Shown here: positions 60,932 through 64,000 of the stretch, piece by piece
Numbering within the stretch: position 1 is the first letter of the stretch
Layout: each line of letters begins with the position of its first letter
Source of the DNA: Hymenobacter taeanensis
Lineage (GTDB): Bacteria > Bacteroidota > Bacteroidia > Cytophagales > Hymenobacteraceae
DNA: 64,000 bases
Reading direction: 5' to 3'
NCBI RefSeq assembly: GCF_013137895.1
Contig: NZ_CP053538.1
Coordinates: 3,689,001-3,753,000, forward strand
The notes under the pieces: generated by a model
Databases searched by the model: none
Seen by the model: only the letters and a program-made list of their open reading frames with translations
What the model was told of the DNA's origin: nothing
Translations under genes and position numbers: made by a program

Positions 60932-61905
60932 GGGCGAATCACTTTTACAGTTACTAAAATGTCCAGTACCATCAATAGCAAAGCTACTACCAATGGGTAA
61001 CGGTAGCGGTTGTCAGCCACTGATACCGTCCGGACCTGTTCAGCCTGACCTTCTACGCGGTTGAGGGCATTTACCAGTAAGGGAAACTCATTGCGCCGAT
61101 CAGTAAGTTCGAAATATTGTCCGCCGGTTTGCTCCGCCAGGCGGCGCAGGGGAGTAGGAGCTAGCCTGCTGATGGCTTCCCGGCCCCGGGCATCGCGCAC
61201 GTAGCGTCCGCCCGATTGTGGAATGCGGCTGCCTTCCGTGGTGCCTACTCCCATAGTAAACACGCGGGCGCCAGAGCGAGCCAGCACCCGCACTGTAGGC
61301 TCCAGATTGCCACCAAAGTCTTCCCCGTCTGTTACCAACACGATGGCCGTAGCACGGGGGAGATTTCCCGCCGCCGGAGCACTACTGCCTAGTCTGGTCA
61401 ACACCAACTCCAGCGGCGGCACTAGATCTGTGCTGCCAGCCGGGACCAGAGAAGTTTGCAGGGTGCTCAGAAAAAGCTGCAGAGCCGCTTGGTCGTACGT
61501 CAAAGGGCACTGCACAAAAGCCTCTCCGGCGAAAATGATAAGCCCTAACCGGTCGGCCTGAAACCGATTAACCAAATTGGCTAGCTCAGCTTTCGTCTTT
61601 TGCAGGCGGGTTGGCGACACGTCTGGGGCATCCATGGAGCGGGAAAGGTCCACGAGCAGCCACACATCTTTACCCGCGGTACGCACGGGCTTTTGCGTTA
61701 AACCGTAGGCTGGCCCTAGCAAAGCAACCAGTAGCAAGCTAAAATACAGCAGGCGCAGCACTAGCTTCCAGCTCAGCGGCCACCCTCTTTGGCCTAGCGG
61801 GGCACCCAAGCGGCGTGTGCGCAAGCCGTAGCCGATGTAAAAAAATAAAAAAATTACCGCGGCTAGTACCTCCGGCCACCCCAGTGTGTAGGCCCAGTTT
61901 AGCAT
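60928..61905 (-). CDS. VWA-domain membrane protein of Bat type
   Basis: 325 aa. Two N-terminal membrane helices (about 10-28, VLAAVIFLFFYIGYG, and 50-68, LRLLYFSLLLVALLGPAYG), a VWA domain with MIDAS motif DLSRS at 86-90 and later VTDGED, and a C-terminal helix (about 303-322, PLVVALLLMVLDILVTV). BatA/BatB-like. In many Bacteroidota the run is moxR, DUF58, batA, batB, batC, batD; here only one VWA gene and the TPR gene are present, next to the tRNA cluster. Confidence 0.9.
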   Translation of the reverse strand: MLNWAYTLGWPEVLAAVIFLFFYIGYGLRTRRLGAPLGQRGWPLSWKLVLRLLYFSLLLVALLGPAYGLTQKPVRTAGKDVWLLVDLSRSMDAPDVSPTRLQKTKAELANLVNRFQADRLGLIIFAGEAFVQCPLTYDQAALQLFLSTLQTSLVPAGSTDLVPPLELVLTRLGSSAPAAGNLPRATAIVLVTDGEDFGGNLEPTVRVLARSGARVFTMGVGTTEGSRIPQSGGRYVRDARGREAISRLAPTPLRRLAEQTGGQYFELTDRRNEFPLLVNALNRVEGQAEQVRTVSVADNRYRYPLVVALLLMVLDILVTVKVIRP

Positions 61906-61962
61906 TGCGGTAAGTGGTTACGAATCATAGATAAAGCGAGAAAACTGCCCTCGTCAACCCGA

Positions 61963-61970
61963 CAAATATA
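61963..61970 (-). promoter_or_regulatory. Candidate -7 element of the bat gene pair
   Basis: The minus strand reads TATATTTG, an exact TAnnTTTG match, 58 bases before the ATG at 61905. No convincing -33 TTTG. Confidence 0.4.
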
Positions 61971-62037
61971 CGGGCCTGCGCCCAAGGTGGGCCAGCAGCT
62001 GCGGAGGTGCCAAGGAAGATATTTTTTCTGAAAAGGG

Positions 62038-62066
62038 TTTGTTTTTCCATTCTAGGTGTATATTTG
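62038..62066 (+). promoter_or_regulatory. Promoter of the tRNA operon
   Basis: TTTG at 62038-62041, a 17-base spacer, then TATATTTG at 62059-62066, matching the Bacteroidota -33/-7 consensus. Transcription would start about 25 bases before the tRNA-Ser gene. Confidence 0.75.
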
Positions 62067-62097
62067 CACACCTTTTAGACGGAAAGGGTTTCCCACT

Positions 62098-62187
62098 GGA
62101 GAGGTGGGTGAGTGGCTTAAACCAGTAGTTTGCTAAACTGCCGTAGCTCTAAAGGTTACCGGGGGTTCGAATCCCCCCCTCTCCACT
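62098..62187 (+). tRNA. tRNA-Ser (GCT)
   Basis: Acceptor GGAGAGG (62098-62104) pairs with CCTCTCC (62178-62184); anticodon stem GTAGT/ACTGC with loop TTGCTAA gives anticodon GCT; a long variable arm (class II) and T arm GGGGGTTCGAATCCCCC are present. CCA is not encoded. First gene of a three-tRNA operon. Confidence 0.93.
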
Positions 62188-62258
62188 TTGCATGTTGAAT
62201 TTTGATTGGTGAATCCTGTGTTCATTCTATATCATCTTTCAGAATTCAACATTTTTTT

Positions 62259-62332
62259 CGGGGTGTAGCGTAGCCCGGTATCGCGCCTGCTTTGGGAGCA
62301 GGAGGCCGCAGGTTCGAATCCTGCCACCCCGA
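62259..62332 (+). tRNA. tRNA-Pro (TGG)
   Basis: Acceptor CGGGGTG/CACCCCG, anticodon arm CCTGC-TTTGGGA-GCAGG (anticodon TGG), T arm GCAGGTTCGAATCCTGC. No encoded CCA. Separated by about 70 bases from tRNA-Ser. Confidence 0.95.
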
Positions 62333-62381
62333 CACACTGATAGCCGTCAGCCCACCACTGGGCGGGCGGCTATTTGTTTTT

Positions 62382-62455
62382 GACCCCGTAGCTCAGCTGG
62401 ATAGAGCATCTGCCTTCTAAGCAGACGGTCATTGGTTCGAATCCAATCGGGGCCA
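62382..62455 (+). tRNA. tRNA-Arg (TCT) with A2-C71 mismatch
   Basis: Anticodon arm CTGCC..., loop CTTCTAA giving TCT; D arm GCTCAGCTGGATAGAGC; T arm ATTGGTTCGAATCCAAT. The acceptor is GACCCCG against CGGGGCC, so position 2 A faces C71 and does not pair, while the other six pairs are standard. Without encoded CCA. Confidence 0.92.
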
Positions 62456-62466
62456 CTCTCAGAATC

Positions 62467-62501
62467 AACCACTTAGCAAGAGCGCTGAGTGGTTTTTTTG
62501 T
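62467..62501 (+). terminator. Terminator of the tRNA operon
   Basis: AACCACTTAGC and GCTGAGTGGTT (one G-U pair) around AAGAGC, followed by TTTTTGTG. Immediately follows tRNA-Arg. Confidence 0.85.
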
Positions 62502-62835
62502 GTCCGGTGCCCACGATGGTGCCTACAATGCCTTTCCTTTGCCGTCTGTGAAAGATGAGAATCAGGTTTTCCTGAGTCGGCGGGAAACCCTTGGAAAGCG
62601 CCGATTGCTTGGCCTAGTCGGAACAGGGAAGGACGCTCAAGGTTGTAGAGCCCAGCCAGTTTGTGGGTCAAGTACTGCCGCGTCTCCTTCTCCCGCCAAA
62701 ATTAGGCGGGCTGCGCTTGGCGTGAAAGAGGTAGAAATTTCCTGGAAACAGGACCGCGCAAATTGTTAGCTTGCTCACCTCCCTTCCGGTCAACTACGGG
62801 ACGTCGCTTGCGGCGTGCTCCTGCCTTCTGCTGCT
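62502..62835. other. Gap between tRNA operon and the partial sensor gene
   Basis: 334 bases. A minus-strand frame (about 62465-62671) and plus-strand frames are open but show no recognised motif, and the first overlaps the terminator; nothing I can support as a gene. Confidence 0.4.
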
Positions 62836-64000
62836 ATGCCCTACTTTCTACTGCTCGCGGCCCTGTGGTTGCTGGTTCACCCCGTGGCGGCGGCCCCGCT
62901 GCACCCCGACACCGCCGCGCCCCGCCTCACGCGCACGGGTTTGCCGCTCGGTAACGCCTGGCGTTACCATGTCGGCGACAACCCGGCATGGGCCCGGCCT
63001 GACTTCGACGCCAGCGCCTGGGATACCCTCAACCCGACCCGGCCGGGGCGCGAACTGCCGCCGGCCACCCGGGCGGGCGTGTACTGGCTGCGGCGGCGCT
63101 TTCAGCTCAGCGACAGCCTGCGCCAGCAAACCCTGGTGCTGCGGTGCTACCGCCAGGGCGCGGTCGACATCTACCTCAACGGCCGCTTGCTCACCGACAG
63201 CACCCAACGCGCCCGCTCCCGAGGTTTTTTCTTCGTGCCCGGCCTGCTGGAAGTGCCCCGCAATGGGCCCGCCGAGCAAGTGCTGGCCGTACGCTTCGAG
63301 CCCCGGCGGCTGCCCCTGCTGCTGGGGACCGACCGGCTGCCGCCCTTATCGTTGCGGTTGATGTCGCTGCCGGAGCGGGAGCAGCAGGAAAAGTTGTACG
63401 CGCAGCTCGATACCAGCTACTGGGTGGTGGCGACGGTGTTCTTGCTGCTGGCGCTGCTGCACTACACGTTTTACCTCTACAACCCCGGCCAGCCGGCCAA
63501 CCGCGATTTTGCCCGCTACGCCCTATGCTCTTGTCTGGGCCTTTTGTGCGTAAACTTTCAAGCCCAAAGCAACGGGGAGCTGCCCTCGTGGAAGTGGGGC
63601 CTCGCCGTGTCGGTGGTTCAGTTTTCGCTGATATTTCTCGGGCACCTGTGCAATGTGCGGGCCGTGTACCGCTTGTTCGGCTTTCGGCCTGGCCGCGTTT
63701 TCGCGGGTTTGGTCGTGAGCGGGGCGCTGCTGCTGCTGGCCCAGGAGCTGACCCTGATTTCGCCGTGGTACCTACTGCCCTACCTGCTGTTTGCAGTCCT
63801 GGTGCTGGCCGAAGAGCTGCGCCTAACCGTCCAGGCGCTGCGGCAGCGGCGGCGGGGGGCGCGCGTTATCGCTGGGGGCTACGCCGGGGGGCTGCTCGTC
63901 GTCTTGCTCTGCCTGGGCTTGCAAACGCTGGACGTGCGCTTGCCTGTGCTGGCTAATAACCTGCTGCTGCTGTTTGGCGTCCTGCTGCCCGGGCTGGGCA
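62836..64000 (+). CDS. Membrane sensor protein with N-terminal carbohydrate-binding-like domain, partial
   Basis: 388 complete codons from ATG 62836, still open at the window edge. Signal peptide MPYFLLLAALWLLVHPVAAA, then a GH2-like jelly-roll segment (about 40-180, AGVYWLRRRFQLSDS and VDIYLNGRLLTDS), then at least six hydrophobic helices (about 205-388, SYWVVATVFLLLALLHYTFYLY onward). The plan of a soluble sugar-binding-type domain followed by 7TM helices is that of 7TM-DISM sensors, usually followed by a kinase, phosphatase or transcription domain that lies outside. Notably more GC-rich than the rest of the window. The output domain is unknown. Confidence 0.8.
   Translation, partial: MPYFLLLAALWLLVHPVAAAPLHPDTAAPRLTRTGLPLGNAWRYHVGDNPAWARPDFDASAWDTLNPTRPGRELPPATRAGVYWLRRRFQLSDSLRQQTLVLRCYRQGAVDIYLNGRLLTDSTQRARSRGFFFVPGLLEVPRNGPAEQVLAVRFEPRRLPLLLGTDRLPPLSLRLMSLPEREQQEKLYAQLDTSYWVVATVFLLLALLHYTFYLYNPGQPANRDFARYALCSCLGLLCVNFQAQSNGELPSWKWGLAVSVVQFSLIFLGHLCNVRAVYRLFGFRPGRVFAGLVVSGALLLLAQELTLISPWYLLPYLLFAVLVLAEELRLTVQALRQRRRGARVIAGGYAGGLLVVLLCLGLQTLDVRLPVLANNLLLLFGVLLPGLG

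Noticed and set aside
62465..62671. 68-codon minus-strand frame after the tRNAs, possible transposase remnant
   Set aside because: Overlaps the tRNA terminator; no motif of a transposase or integrase could be identified.
1..64000. CRISPR arrays, prophage, intact insertion sequences or replication origin
   Set aside because: No regularly spaced repeats, no cas, integrase, transposase, capsid or dnaA-like genes were seen.

Overview
The window looks like a chromosomal segment of a Hymenobacter-type member of the Bacteroidota (Cytophagales). The evidence is type A and type B type IX secretion (T9SS) sorting domains, TonB-receptor and CarboxypepD_reg proteins, YwqK/MORN and DUF4386/DUF2256 proteins, TAnnTTTG-type promoters, few Shine-Dalgarno sites and a GC content of roughly 57% by eye. 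I see no phage, intact insertion sequence, CRISPR array or plasmid functions. The two genes that run off the window edges (1-798 minus and 62836-64000 plus) are real but partial.

Region by region: 1-10433 is a surface-glycan locus. It holds a complete CMP-pseudaminic acid pathway on the minus strand (pseB, pseC, pseF, a pseG-pseH fusion, pseI), a partial GT-B-like glycosyltransferase, a divergent HAD/FkbH-SGNH fusion protein and a GT4 glycosyltransferase. 10650-23425 is mostly housekeeping: ffh, a secreted heparinase-II/III-like protein, guanine deaminase, pta and ackA (acetate/acetyl-phosphate metabolism) with DUF808 and OB-fold proteins between them, plus a candidate small RNA. 23553-38607 is mixed: DUF2256, a methyltransferase, a thioesterase, DinB, pdhB, an OmpA/TPR lipoprotein, PspC, GT2, YbaB, a decayed NmrA-type gene, DUF4386, a T9SS type B protein, hutH, hisS and a STAS protein. 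38721-46813 has a frameshifted DUF2459 gene, small exported proteins, a TonB-dependent receptor and a GH43 glycosidase.

The most striking part is 46915-56800, a MacA/TolC/MacB-like export module: adaptor, outer-membrane channel, ABC ATPase, ECF sigma factor, two FtsX-type permeases, then a sigma-54 activator and its histidine kinase. Both transcription units begin with near-consensus sigma-54 promoters (TGGCAyG-N4-TTGGCT). Each carries a TGTyC-N6-GGACA dyad whose centre lies exactly 73.5 bp upstream of the TGGC element. The module therefore appears to be switched on by its own NtrC-type activator, and its induced operon also delivers an alternative ECF sigma factor.

56919-61905 has a YwqK-repeat protein, a thiolase and a two-gene Bat-type VWA/TPR pair. 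62098-62455 is a tRNA-Ser/Pro/Arg operon, followed by a visibly more GC-rich partial membrane sensor gene. Intergenic regions carry two families of imperfect palindromic repeats and several very long perfect bidirectional terminators between convergent genes. The heptamer GGCCTAG is strongly over-represented across the whole window.
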